Source: Omphiscola glabra
Taxonomy: Eukaryota > Mollusca > Gastropoda > Lymnaeidae
DNA length: 64,000 bases
NCBI GenBank assembly: GCA_964017045.1
Contig: OZ024796.1
Coordinates: forward strand, 23,251,010 to 23,315,009
Direction: 5' to 3'
The translations under genes were made by a program, and so were the position numbers. The notes under the pieces are model-generated. The model made no database searches and had not been told where the DNA came from. It was given only the letters and a program-made list of their open reading frames with translations. The first letter of the stretch is position 1. The number at the start of each line of letters is the position of its first letter. Below are positions 34,717 through 45,832 of this stretch, piece after piece.

Positions 34717-35105
34717 TAAACGTAATTAAAATTTAAACAAAAGGAGAAAAATATCTGAAAGTAAAACTTTCATACAGAACGTGAAGTCCTTGCGTAGAAC
34801 TTGTGTTTGTTTACGTCTTAATTTACCATTGAAGCAACACAGTTATTTTTGCCTAACCTTACACCTGTGGACTCAATCAAAGTATTTCAGCAAAATGGAC
34901 ACAACGCTTAAACGGATCACCCGCCACGGGTTGTTCAGGTCGAATGAACACGTTTCGGGAAAACCCGAGACCATATTATCGACATTTTGTTAGTTAACTT
35001 TGGCTGTAAGAAAGTGGTGGGATATTTAGTGAGACGGGTGATAACTCACATCCAAGGGCGAAGAAACACCGCGTTTAAAACCCTTGTCTTGGCGACGCAT
35101 GCAAA
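34712..35105. other. Unique spacer, no confident gene
   Basis: A 33-codon frame beginning at an ATG in AAAATGG context near 34893 (MDTTLKRITRHG) follows a TATTTCAG word, but it is short and matches no known protein. Confidence 0.4.
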
Positions 35106-35113
35106 CAACAGAG

Positions 35114-35307
35114 CAGTGGTTCTCAACCCCCCTAATGCCGCAACCTTTAAATGCAGTTCCTCGTGTTGTCTCGCCCCCCCCCCCCAGCCACACAATTATT
35201 TTAGTTGCTACTTCATAACTGTTGAGTATAAATGTTTTCCGTTGGTCTTAGGCGACCCCCGTTCAACCCCCCAAAGGGGCTCGCGACCCACAGGCTGAGA
35301 ACCGCTG
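35114..35307. mobile_element. hAT-type MITE, older copy
   Basis: A 194-bp element beginning CAGTGGTTCTCAACCC and ending GCTGAGAACCGCTG. The flanks CAACAGAG (35106-35113) and CAATAAAG (35308-35315) are a decayed 8-bp duplication (six of eight match). Same family and orientation as 8958-9162. It carries an internal C run at 35175-35187. Confidence 0.88.
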
Positions 35308-35315
35308 CAATAAAG

Positions 35316-35600
35316 GATTTTTTTTTTCCAACCTTTATTTTTTTAGCACAAGTTGAGAACTGGACACTTTTTTGTCATGTTGACCTAAAAGATATAACAT
35401 CGAATTGGGTTGCGTGTGTGCTGATGAGTGGGGGGGGGGGGGGTTCCTGGCTCTACTCACTAAAGATAGTCCATTGATATTTTTTTTAAAAGTTAAGGCT
35501 ACTGGTTAGTTTTTGGGAATGGTCATTAATAGGAAACTTAGTGTACGTGAGCGCAGCCGTTTGAAGTTGCTTATTTTGTATAGGTATTCATGGTATTAGC
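35316..35600. other. Unique spacer, no gene seen
   Basis: G run at 35429-35441. No coding signal. Confidence 0.45.
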
Positions 35601-35604
35601 GCTA

Positions 35605-35730
35605 AAATATGTGAATAGTTCATGTGTTACATTACCAAATGATTAAATATGTGAATAGTTCATGTGTTACACTACCAAATGATTAAATATGTGAAAAGTT
35701 CAGCTGCTCAATTGCGAAATAATAAAATAT
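35605..35730. repeat. 40-bp tandem repeat, three copies
   Basis: Three copies of a unit with core AAATATGTGAATAGTTCATG, decaying rightward. Confidence 0.85.
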
Positions 35731-35744
35731 GGGACTCTTTAGCT

Positions 35745-35945
35745 TAGACACAGAGATGATGTCACAGCAAAGAGATTACGCTATATCAAAGATATACAGC
35801 CATTGTCACGAGATACTGTCATAACAAAGAGATAGTGCAATAGCAAATAGCTATTGTCGTAGCAAAGAGACAATATCATAGAAAAGTCAAGAGATACTGC
35901 ATAGCAAAGAGATATCGTAGCAGCAAAGAGATAATTTAACATTTG
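35745..35945. repeat. Degenerate AGCAAAGAGATA repeat
   Basis: About twelve irregular copies of a 14-20-bp unit based on AGCAAAGAGATA. Confidence 0.7.
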
Positions 35946-36988
35946 ATTGGACCGTCTTTTACAGATTAAAACTAAAGAAATCAAACAGGTTCACGGCAAT
36001 TATTTTCAAGGCCAAATTGATACTTCTAGCTTTTTGACTAGTCTATTTGAATATTCTTATTTTGATGAAGAAATCTAAGTAACCAAATCCTTAGCACCAC
36101 GTCACAATTTCTTTTCGCGCAAACGCGTTTACATTGTTGTTACGACATCTCTCAGTTTAGTGCCCGTTGCACATATTTAGTTACATCAAAAACTGGGCAT
36201 GTAAAGGAAGTAATACTTAAGCATATGTAAAAATGCATTTTTATCTTTATTATTTAATTATTTGTGTGTGTGTGTGTGTGTGTAGGACATCACTTGAAAA
36301 TATTGCCGGTGAGTAGTGTCCCATTTGTTGCTATGGTAACGTCGTGACCGGAAACGTCCTTTGACAGAAAATATAGCTCTTCTCGGGTCCAACCTAGTAG
36401 AATAATTCATGAATCGTTTGTGTTCATATCTAGTCTATTATTACATCTCTCATAATCTTTGGGGTTTATTTTTTTTTTTTGTGTGGTATGCATAGAGGGG
36501 ACAAGACGTCCGGAAATACGACAATTTATTTTCGGTTTCTTGATGGTTATTTTATACGGAGTGCAATCCCTTTTAGCGCAAAGTGCACTTTTGATACATT
36601 AGTTTGATACTTGGGGATTTGGATATAATCAATCGTTTCTATTATTACTTTAAAAAAAAAACAACCTATTAGTGTTAAGTTCGAGTCCGATAAACTAATG
36701 TTGAAAGTATCCCGCTTGTTACAAAAGCCGGTCTTGAAGAACTCCCGATTGTCCTTACTCCCCAAGGGACTAAGTATGTTCTTTCTTTACCGCTACATAA
36801 CAACAATTGGCTTTTGAAGTAGCTATCGGGTTTCTCTCTAATCCTATGGGTGCTTTTTTTATATTATTCTTTCCCGTCTCGAGGCCATTCATGGTCCAGT
36901 TCTTCTATTGGTGGCGTAGTGATATCTGGTTTAATCAAGTCTGTGGTGACTGGGGGGGCTGCTTCATTAAATGACTCAGATACTATTA
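35946..36988. other. Intergenic DNA with (GT)n
   Basis: Contains a (GT)n run at about 36263-36283. No motif-bearing frame or RNA gene was seen. Confidence 0.5.
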
Positions 36989-37278
36989 AAGTCAGAAGTC
37001 AAGAGTCAGAAGTCAAGAGTCAGAAGTCAAGAGTCAGAAGTCAAGAGTCAGAAGGCAAGAGTCAGAAGTCAAGAGTCAGACGTCAAGAGTCAGAAGGCAA
37101 TAGTCAGAAGGCAAGAGTCAGAAGGCAAGAGTCAGAAGTCAGAAGTCAAGAGTCAGAAGTCAAGAGTCAGAAGTCAAGAGTCAGAAGTCAAGATTCAGAA
37201 GTCAAGATTCAGAAGTCAAGAGTCAGAAGTCAAGATTCAGAAGTCAAGAGTCAGAAGTCAAAAGTCAGAAGTCAAGAA
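36989..37278. repeat. 14-bp minisatellite
   Basis: About twenty copies of AGTCAGAAGTCAAG with GGCAAG and GATTCAG variants. Three periods make 42 bp, so artefact frames encode a 14-residue repeat in two frames. Confidence 0.94.
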
Positions 37279-37761
37279 TCATATTGTTACCAAGCCAAAA
37301 TTCGACTAATTAGTTGCAGTGCAGTTGGGTAGGAAAGGGGTGTGGTCCCTCGAATTCGGCGCCATTGGTGGGGTGGTGGTGGTATTTTCGGCAACCTGCT
37401 AAAATTGATTTGGTGGAAGGGAGCGGCAAAAAAATTATAATTTTCCATTAAAACATCGTATTTATAAAATTATCTTACACATAAAACCTTGTTGTTATAT
37501 AGGAAACTAAAAAAACCCTTTGTTTTGTGCTTCCTTGGGCGAGCGAAGATTGCAATGTTAAAACTATACAGTTTCCAAAAAAAAACAACAAATGCCGCCC
37601 TTCTATATATTAAAAATGTAGCATCACCTTGCCCCACCCTACGCTTTCTACGCCAGTGATCTGTGACATTTAAGATAAAAACTAAAAATGACCTCAAATC
37701 TGTTTAACCAACCACACAGCTGGACTTCGCTTTAAGTCAATCTAAAGGAATAAAGGGAAAT
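37279..37761. other. Spacer with decayed DNA-transposon words
   Basis: Holds TATTTTCGGCAACCTGC near 37382 and CTTTCTACGCCAGTG near 37645. Both resemble internal and end words of the relic at about 44039-44312. No target duplication is visible. Confidence 0.35.
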
Positions 37762-38021
37762 TATGGACCAAACGGGAACAAAGACATGGACCAGACAGGT
37801 CACACTTGTGTATTGGAACAAAGACATGGACCAGACAGGTCAAACTTGTGTATTGGAACAAAGACATAGACCAGACAGGTCAAACTTGTGTATTGGAACA
37901 AAGACATGGACCAGACAGGTCAAACTTGTGTATTGGAACAAAGACATGGACCAGACAGGTCAAACTTGTGTATTGGAACAAAGACATGGACCAGACAGGT
38001 CAAACTTGTGTATTGGAACAC
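37762..38021. repeat. 40-bp minisatellite
   Basis: Six and a half nearly identical copies of a 40-bp unit with core GACATGGACCAGACAGGTCA. The high identity indicates a recent expansion. Confidence 0.96.
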
Positions 38022-38730
38022 AGACAACGCGCACTCTCAATATTTGTAGACGCGCGCCTCACAATAAATCTACTGACTAACTGTGATACTTTAAACTAAC
38101 TTCAGCCATTCATGATCACATCTGTAAACATTGGCGAGAAGACATGATGGCATTGGAGCGATCATAACAATAGAAAAGAAAATGTCCTTAGTTCTACATT
38201 AATACTTACTTTGTCGTTAACAAAAAAACTGTAACCAATAGCAACCTAAACAACCCTGGGTGGTAGTTTTTTAAGGGGTATGTCTTATCTTGAATATTTT
38301 TTTTTTAATCATGGCGAAAAAAAATCTCCGAATGATAATTTTTTTTTTTTTTTACTGCGCACTGAGTGAATGAGTGAGTGGTGCCATTTCCACAGCAGAA
38401 CCACACATTTTAATATCTCTCGCGTACTCTCTGGGGTCATCCCGGTTCGAGAGTACTGTCATGTAGTCGTCGTGACGTCAATGCCTTTCATTCAACAACA
38501 ATTTTTTTTTTTTTAAGGAACGCCCATGGTGTTTGTGAGTTCCACGCCTTTGTTTGTCTGTGTTTTTTCAATCGTTTGTAAGTGCCGTGCGTCATATCGC
38601 TACACCGGAAAACTCTGCGGTGGGGGATAACCCATCCTACCCACTGCTACACAATGATAAGCCGGGGACCAACTGACAAAATGTAGAATTGATTTCTACT
38701 GGACGGGATTTTTTTAAGCATACTTAGATT
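38022..38730. other. Intergenic DNA, no gene seen
   Basis: T runs at 38299-38308, 38339-38353 and 38503-38513. No coding signal. Confidence 0.5.
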
Positions 38731-38990
38731 AGAGGTTCCCAAACTTGTTCCAGTCACGGCACCCTCAATGTTTTCCCAAGGCGCCCGGTGTCAATTTTTA
38801 ACAAGAGCGCTGAGAAATATCGATTTCTTAAAGATCTATTTTTTTTTCTGTTCACTTCGTGGCGCTCTTGAGAACAAGCCTCTCCCCACCCCCCCAGCCC
38901 CCCCCCCCCACAGACTTGGTAAATAGCTGACATAGTTTGACCAAAAATGTATTTTTTTAAATACAAACCTAATGCAGCCAGCGGCTCTCA
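38731..38990. mobile_element. Relic hAT-type end(s)
   Basis: AGAGGTTCCCAAACTTG at 38732 and CAGCGGCTCTCAAACC at 38979 both resemble left ends of hAT-type elements. Neither has a recognised partner or duplication. Confidence 0.4.
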
Positions 38991-38995
38991 AACCA

Positions 38996-39530
38996 TGTTA
39001 CGGGTGTTACAACCTTCTCAATCAATGTTACAGCCTTCATACTATACGGCCTACTCTCGTTGTCTAGGGTCTTTCTCTAGGTCCATTCAATGACACAATA
39101 ATACCTGGAGTTTCATAAGTCAATTTATTCACTATATACAGATTGTGGTTCTACCAAGAGTCATAAATACATCATCTGAAATCCTTATTACACAGGTGTG
39201 AAAACTAAACTCTGACTGACACAGGTGTTCCTCTCTCACGATCCCTAAATCTCTAACTGCCAAAACTCTTGTCTTCCTATACAAATCTCCCGGTCTCTCT
39301 CTCGACTAACCAACACACTGTCCTTTTATACCCACTCACTTGTTTATTAACATTTCCCTATCATCCAATCACCATTCAACCAATATAATTCATAACACTA
39401 ATGGGCTAAAAGTGTTCACTCTAACAACAGTGGTTCTCATACAAACTCTCACCATGCACAAACAACTTTCATATCAAAACATCAGGCTAACTAACTCTAG
39501 TTCACAACAACGGGGTTTCGTTGAACACAC
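38996..39530 (-). mobile_element. Possible LTR, boundaries unresolved
   Basis: Read on the minus strand: a TATA box TATAAAAG at 39323-39330, about 200 nt further an AATAAA at 39124-39129, and an end in GTAACA. The start could be TGTTCAAC at about 39527. Promoter-then-polyadenylation spacing of this kind is typical of an LTR. No target duplication, primer-binding site or coding region was found, so this is tentative. Confidence 0.35.
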
Positions 39531-39892
39531 ATTCTAAGTTTTTCGGTCATTAGAAAATAACGCTACCAGATTTTTTAAAGTAACAGGTTGAAACCCAATT
39601 AAGGAAATATCTTGTTTTCTCCCCATTAAGAACTATATATGGGCGTCTGTCTTATGGTCGTCTCCCGTGTCAGTCAACACACGGCACAAGCAGAAATGCT
39701 ACACTTCGGAGAGTTGTGTGATAGTTGATACCATAAAGATCATTGGAAATAAACACTCATTCGTATCAGAGGTACGTGTACTTCAAGGCTATACTAATCC
39801 ACCCTTTGAAATGCATAAGAAAATAACCTAACAATACGATAGCATCCAATCATTAGCCGTCCATTTTAAATTTGTACTGCGCATATTTCCTA
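39531..39892. other. Unique spacer, no gene seen
   Basis: No recognised feature. Confidence 0.4.
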
Positions 39893-40262
39893 TTTCTGTG
39901 CAAACCCCATTGGCTATATACCCATCGCTTACACATTGGCTACCCATCGTTAACACGTTGAAAATCCATTTCCAACACATCGTTAGCCCGTTGCCAGACC
40001 ACCGCCAAACTATATCAACAAATCGCCAACCCATCTTCAACTCATCGCAGCCCATTGCCAGAGGCGTAACTTGGTTTTTGACGCCCTTGGCTAATTCATT
40101 TTTGGCGCCCTTGATATTTAAGTGAAAATGTAAAAAATCGAGATTTAGCGGCGCCCTTTTGAACTGGCGCAGGCCGGCGCCCTTGGCAACTGCCCCAATG
40201 CCAAGCCGTTGTTACGCCACTGCCCATTGCCAACCCAATACCAACCAATCGCCAACGCTTTG
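39893..40262. repeat. Degenerate 18-19-bp repeat, split by a MITE
   Basis: Diverged CCCATCGCCAAC-type or CCCATTGCCAAC-type units at 39893-40058, continuing at 40223-40262 on the other side of an inserted MITE. Confidence 0.75.
40059..40222. mobile_element. hAT-type MITE inserted in a minisatellite
   Basis: A 164-bp element beginning CAGAGGCGTAACTTGG and ending, from the other strand, CAGTGGCGTAACAACGG. It is flanked by a perfect 8-bp duplication CCCATTGC at 40051-40058 and 40223-40230; that word is part of the surrounding repeat unit. The interior repeats GGCGCCCTT several times. Confidence 0.93.
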
Positions 40263-41476
40263 CAGGTCTAGTAGATAATCAAATAATTTTAGTCAGACTT
40301 CGGTCAATGTTGGAATCTGCGCATTGAAGGTGACTGCCTAGTTAAATTCCAAACTCGACACATAAATATAAATGTTGTGTGATGAAAGGAGTAATTTAAA
40401 AGAGATCATTTCTAAGTTCCTAGAGGTAAATTAGATGCGATTTTCCAGGAAAAGTATTATTCTGAACTTTACTTTTTACTTTTTTTTTTTTTTTTTTGTA
40501 CATCACATATCTATTTATAAATCTTTCATCGTACGGTAAAGTTATTTCATGGTAAAAATAAACCGTTTAGTGATATATGATTTTATTATGCCATGACGTA
40601 AACTGAAGAGTTCATATTATTGAAAACAGTTTACACAACCAAAACAGTGGATGAGGGCTTAAACCACCAGAGACGGGTAGTGTAGGGTCTTCTGGTACAA
40701 CACGATTACGTCATACAGTGTTGCTGTTTTTTTAACAGCCTTCAAAAAAATAAATTCATCCGAAAAATCCCCACACTTGTTCCCTACTTGCCGAACCTTT
40801 TAACACAGGTTACATATTAGCTCTTCTCCTTCAAATGAACCCTATCCCCAATAATTCCACTTTCATTTTCTCTTTTGACATCTCATCCCTGCCTCCCCCG
40901 CTCTTCCCCACCAAATCACACTCCCTTCCATTCACGCCATCGTACACATTCCCTCGATAACCCCCCCCCCCCCCAAACCTTACACCCCATACAAATGGTC
41001 TGGAATTTCGCCAACAAAATGTGCCTCTAATATCGACAGCTGCCATGTTAGGCAAAGGCCCATAACTCCAGCCAATAGTAGAAACGGTACAGTTCCCCTT
41101 GCTGTGTTATTGATTTTGGCAAGGAAATGTAAAAATATATTATATTTTTTTATATTTTATTTCAAACGCTGGATGCATGAGGCTTGCTTCATCGACGTAG
41201 CTTTCAGCTGTGGTCTGCGGGGATTTGCTTTCGGAAAGAAAAATCAAATTCCCCTGAATCTGATAACTACTCAACAACAACAACAAAACGTAGATCCCGT
41301 TACAATAAACATTATTATTTTTTTTTTTAAAGTGAAATGTAACCACATAGTCAGAGGCGGTTTCTGGTATACCGTGGAGACATCTCTGGAAATTATCTTA
41401 AACCACACTTGTCATAGTAATTATTTATATCAAAGTAGCAAGCTCTATCTACGTAGTTATATCCTTCAAAGTAACT
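40263..41476. other. Intergenic DNA, no confident gene
   Basis: T run at 40479-40497 and a C run at 40961-40974. A relic DNA-transposon end, CAGAGGCGGTTTCTGG, lies at 41352. No motif-bearing frame; the 127-codon frame at 41104-41487 is composition-driven. Confidence 0.45.
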
Positions 41477-41648
41477 CAGAGGCGTAGAAAGAGAGGTTTT
41501 CGCGCCCGGTGCAAGATTAATTTACCCCATCCCAACCACCAACACGCTGCCCCCCCCCCCCCGAATAGCACAGACGCCCATTTTGGCACCCCAACTAGTC
41601 TGGAGTCCGGGGACATCTTCCCCCCTCTCCTCCATAGTTACGCCCCTG
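41477..41648. mobile_element. hAT-type MITE, decayed
   Basis: A 172-bp element beginning CAGAGGCGTAGAAAG and ending, from the other strand, CAGGGGCGTAACTATGG. The flanks AAGTAACT and AATTTGCT match at only five of eight positions. The interior is related to 32356-32547. Confidence 0.8.
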
Positions 41649-41717
41649 AATTTGCTATATCTAAGTACCGGTACGTATATACATCAAAGCAGTTGGATGT
41701 ATAATACTATATATTCT

Positions 41718-42133
41718 TATCATAGTAAATATTCATCGCTGAGTAAATATTTGTATCATAGTAAATAAGTAAATATTTGTATCATAGTAAATAAGTAAAT
41801 ATTTGTATCATAGTAAATAAGTAAATATTTGTATCATAGTAAATAAGTAAATTTTTTATCATAGTAAATAAGTAAACATTTGTATCAAAGTAAATAAGTA
41901 AATATTTGTATCATAGTAAATAAGTAAATATTTGTATCATAGTAAATAAGTAAATATTTGTATCATAGTAAATAAGTAAATATTCGTATCATAGTAAATA
42001 AGTAAATATTTGTATCATAGTAAATAAGTAAATATTTGTATCATAGTAAATAAGTAAATATTTGTATCATAGTAAATAAGTAAATATTTGTATCATAGTT
42101 AATAAGTAAATATTTGTATTATAGTAAATATTA
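41718..42133. repeat. 26-bp AT-rich minisatellite
   Basis: About sixteen near-identical copies of a 26-bp unit with core AAATATTTGTATCATAGTAA, beginning shortly after the MITE. Confidence 0.95.
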
Positions 42134-42179
42134 GTACCACAAATTATATTGAACTCCCACGTACTATATTTATTTAGAG

Positions 42180-42892
42180 CAGAGGTTCCAAATCTTCTTT
42201 AACCTACCACCCACTTTTCAGAAAAAAATAATAATCAGGGCCCCTGAAATAATCATTCTTTATTAAGCGATCAAACAGAAAGATATATGTATCTATATTC
42301 CTTGCATTTTGTGTGATTATTTTTGTGTGTGATTATTTTTGTGTATGATTATTTTTGTGTGTGATTATTTGGAAAATAATATCACTCCATGTTACACAAC
42401 GGATAAAATATTTACGAATAGTTTTTTTTTATACTTCTTGTTATCTCCTCCTCTTTCTAATGCTACGCCCTCGCCGACCCTTTATTTTTATTCAACGCCC
42501 CCCAAATGCACCCGAGGCTACTCGTATCCGGAAATTTGATCGACAGAAATTTTGTCGACGGAAAATTGATCGACGGAAATTTGATCGAACGGAAATTTGC
42601 TCGAATTTATTTTTCAGTTTACACGTTAAAATTTTGCGTCAAATTTCTTTTTGAACGCATTATTTTGTTTTGGTATATAGTATAGTGCGTTCAAAACGAA
42701 ATTTGACGCAAATTTTATCCTGTGAACTGAAAAAAAGATTCGATCAAATTTCCGTTCGATCAACTTTCTGTCGACGAAATTTCTTTCGATCAAATTTCCG
42801 GTAACCGAGGCTACTATCCCCCCCCCCCCCCCGGCCGCGGATTGTTCCAGCGCTTCCAAAAGGGGCAATATCGCCCACTTTGGGAATCACCG
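42180..42892. mobile_element. Older hAT-type element carrying a nested MITE
   Basis: The left end reads CAGAGGTTCCAAATC. The right end, from the other strand, reads CCGGTGATTCCCAAAGTGGG. Flanks ATTTAGAG and GCTTAAAG are at best a decayed duplication. The interior is split by the foldback MITE at 42523-42806 and carries a (GTGTGATTATTTTT)n-like patch at 42307-42370. Confidence 0.55.
42523..42806. mobile_element. Foldback MITE with 9-bp target duplication, second copy
   Basis: A 284-bp element with the same ends as 30210-30462 (CGTATCCGGAAATTTGATCG and, reversed, GGTTACCGGAAATTTGATCG). It is flanked by a perfect 9-bp duplication GAGGCTACT at 42514-42522 and 42807-42815. Two independent copies with 9-bp duplications fix the family's insertion signature. 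Confidence 0.93.
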
Positions 42893-43304
42893 GCTTAAAG
42901 TATCGCGTTAATGATGTTGTCTTAGAAGCAACCCAATACTATTCCCAAGCCGTCTATTGAAAAATAAAAATCGATTCCGCCCACTTTATCCCCTGCATAC
43001 TTTTCAAAGCCAGACATGGGACACAACGATAAGGTATCGTTACGGGGAATCGGAAACATCAATCAATACATTTTGTTTAAGCGGTAACTGGTTGCAAATC
43101 GTAAAAAAGTTTTACATTCCTTTATATCCCATGAGACTTGTCAATCCCTTACGACAATGAGGAGTTAAACAACTCGTAAAATCGTAAAAACAAAGTTTTT
43201 GGTATAAATCCGTTAAAGAATGTCAAAAGCGAGCAGGGGTGGGGTGGGGTGGTTGGGGGGTGAGGGGCCTGAAAATTTGACAAAATATTCATGAACTTTC
43301 TTTA
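42893..43304. other. Unique spacer, no gene seen
   Basis: No recognised feature apart from a G-rich patch at 43234-43266. Confidence 0.45.
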
Positions 43305-43630
43305 ATAAATATCGCAAGTGCGTTTGGTGCGTCATTGTTTTGTTCGGGGGGGGGGGGGGGGGGGCGGGGGTGGGGGTTGTTAAAATAAATCTGCGGTGTA
43401 AAAGCGGGTGGGTCATTAAAATATTTATATAGTTCAGGGGCGTGAAAAAATGTGCGATTGTGAGCCTTGGAGGGTGAGGGGGGGGGGAGGCTAATTGCGA
43501 TCTTTATCAAGTGTGTTACTTTTATGAATATTTTGTCCAATGATCATCTTCTGCCACCCGCTTGCTCGATGTTACATTTTATGAAGGATTTATGCGAAAA
43601 AACCTAGTTCTTAGTGGTTGTTTAATGAAT
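43305..43630 (+). mobile_element. Repeat family X-related copy, longer partial
   Basis: Carries the left landmark AAGTGCGTTTGGTGCGT, the middle landmarks GTGGGTCATTAAAATATTTA and TATAGTTCAGGGGCGTGAAA, and the right landmark CCTAGTTCTTAGTGGTTGTT. It therefore links the two separate partial copies at 19252 and 29425 into one element. It has a G run at 43347-43362. Confidence 0.7.
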
Positions 43631-45105
43631 TAGTCATCAACTCTGAAGGACTTGGCGTCGGTATTCCGAAGTGGACCGATGGTATGAAGTATGCAGTAAG
43701 ATAATACCGTCGCGCGTATTAATACCGTCGGAAGAGAGCCTCCCTCTCTTTCCCGAGCCAAGAGAAATTAATTCGACCAGGCGCCACATGGGCTCTCTGG
43801 ACCTGACACTTTTTTGGGGGGCTGATGATGCGAAGTGACGCCCGATTCGCACCGACCAGCGGCGTGTTGACGACCACTCGAACCTGATCTGTAGCGGGCT
43901 TTGTGGTGATTGTGGTTCATTGTTTTGTTTTCTTTTGGTTTTTTATATATAGGGGGGGGGAGAAAGAGTCGAGGTGGTGAGGAGGCTCAGTGGCCTAAGA
44001 CGTGGAGGAGATAAGGTGGTCATTTTGTTTCTTAAGTTCAGAGGCGGCATTTTCGGCAAACTGCGGAGGTTTTTTTCGTGAAAGGGGGCGGAAATAATCT
44101 TGGCACGCCCCAACCGGCATTAACCCTAGCTACGCCACGGGGGAGAAGGGTACTTAAAAAACCAAGAAAATTGGAAATATGCGTTACAAAGTTAATGAAG
44201 TGTTGGATGTCCCAAATCATAGCTTTTAGTTTTGACTGCCTCAACATATTAAAATGGGACTCTAAGGATCAACCTCTATGGAGCCTGTTCAAATTTGGTG
44301 TATCCGCCACTGCTATAGAATATCGGAAAATTGATCATATAATTACGTAGATTCATTTGAATGTGTTCGATTCCGAACTCTGTGTCCAATAACAGCACTA
44401 CTCTTGTGATGCTGACGTCACGAGACCTATAAGGGAGCTTCCAGTGCAGATCAGCACCCACTAACTGATCTATTTGCAGCCAATAGAAGGAATCTGCCGC
44501 ACGCACGATCGGCCCATCAGAATCTGGCAGTGGTCAAACAAGGGGTGGAGTGGGGGAAGAAAGGTGGAGGGGGGGGGGAAAGGTGGGGGGAGGGGAAATG
44601 TCCACGCTTGTCGCGTGCAGCCGTTAATATCTGTGTTTGTTCTTTATTCATGTTTGTGGATAGACACAAAAGAGAAAGGGAAGAGAATGGGGAGAGAGAG
44701 AAAAAAATCTGGCTGATAAATAGTACACACGGTGTTTTGTGATCTTTGTAAATAATGAAAAAAGTCTCATCTTCTGGTTTCTTTGTTCATAGTTACATTA
44801 TAATGATTGATTTTTTTTAAAAAGACTATGACATAACGCGTGCGCTCTCTATTAATGGGGTCTGAAAATCTGATCGTTTTTGTTGTGCCAGGTATCTGTC
44901 AGTGGTTTTTGTTTGTTTGTTTGTTTACTTGCTTGTTTGTTTTGCTCACTCTTTGAATTAGTAAGATTGTGTATCGAAATCCGGAAACTTCCCCATGAAA
45001 AACAAGGCGTTTTCCGAACCACAAGCGATTTCCACAATCACGTTTCACCGACGGCATAACCTCTTCTATGTGAAACGTCTTCTACATCTCACGTTTTCAA
45101 AGAAA
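43631..45105. other. Intergenic DNA with transposon relics
   Basis: A relic at about 44039-44312 starts CAGAGGCGGCATTTTCGGC and ends CCGCCACTG, with an internal CCCTAGCTACGCCAC end. No duplication was found. A tRNA A-box-like word GGCTCAGTGGCCTAAG lies at about 43986 with no nearby B box. G-rich patches lie at 44567-44598. No motif-bearing frame. Confidence 0.4.
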
Positions 45106-45350
45106 CCATCAATATCTTTGAAATCCTTCATTTTTCTTGATCTCAGGGAACCATCAATATCTTTGAAATCGTTCATTTTTCTTGATCTCAGGGAACCATC
45201 AATATCTTTGAAATCCTTCATTTTTCTTGATCTCAGGGAACCATCAATATCTTTGAAATCCTTCATTTTTCTTGATCTCAGGGAACCATCAATATCTTTG
45301 AAATCCTTCATTTTTCTTGATCTCAGGGAACCATCAATATCCTTAAAATT
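45106..45350. repeat. 45-bp minisatellite
   Basis: Five and a half near-identical copies of a 45-bp unit with core CCATCAATATCTTTGAAATC. Because 45 is divisible by three, 15-residue repeats appear in frame on both strands (FLDLREPSISLKSFI). There is no sign of a real gene. Confidence 0.96.
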
Positions 45351-45832
45351 CTAAATTTTTTGTGATCAAGGCACCATTAATCCTACATTCTTCTTGTACA
45401 CAAGGCGCCACCATAGCCTTGAAATCTGACATTCTTCTCGAGCCAAAGGAACCATCATATCATTTTAATCTTACATTCTCATTGTGCTCAAGACACTATT
45501 CCCCATCCAGGTGTAGGATACATACCATTAAAACAGTTTTGTTGCAGATGCTCTGTCTATTTATTTGTGGAGTGTGTGTGTGTGAGTGGGGGAAGGAGGG
45601 TACCACTTCCGCTCTTAATGACCAGACTTATCAAGACCCATTTCTAAGTGACATCGCCACGTGGCTAAGCTCGCATCAGTCCTCGTCCACTTTGAACTCT
45701 TTCAATTTTGTTCACGCCATGAAATAACCGAGAAAGAGCTGGACGTGTTGGGCTCTAGTCTGGTCAGGATTTGAATCTCACTCGGACTCAGAGAGGAGAA
45801 ATGAGAACGTGACTCGCCCAGGAATCCAGAAT

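Noticed and set aside
43975..44020. tRNA or SINE head from the A-box-like GGCTCAGTGGCCTAAG
   Set aside because: No B box at the expected distance and no second copy in the window.
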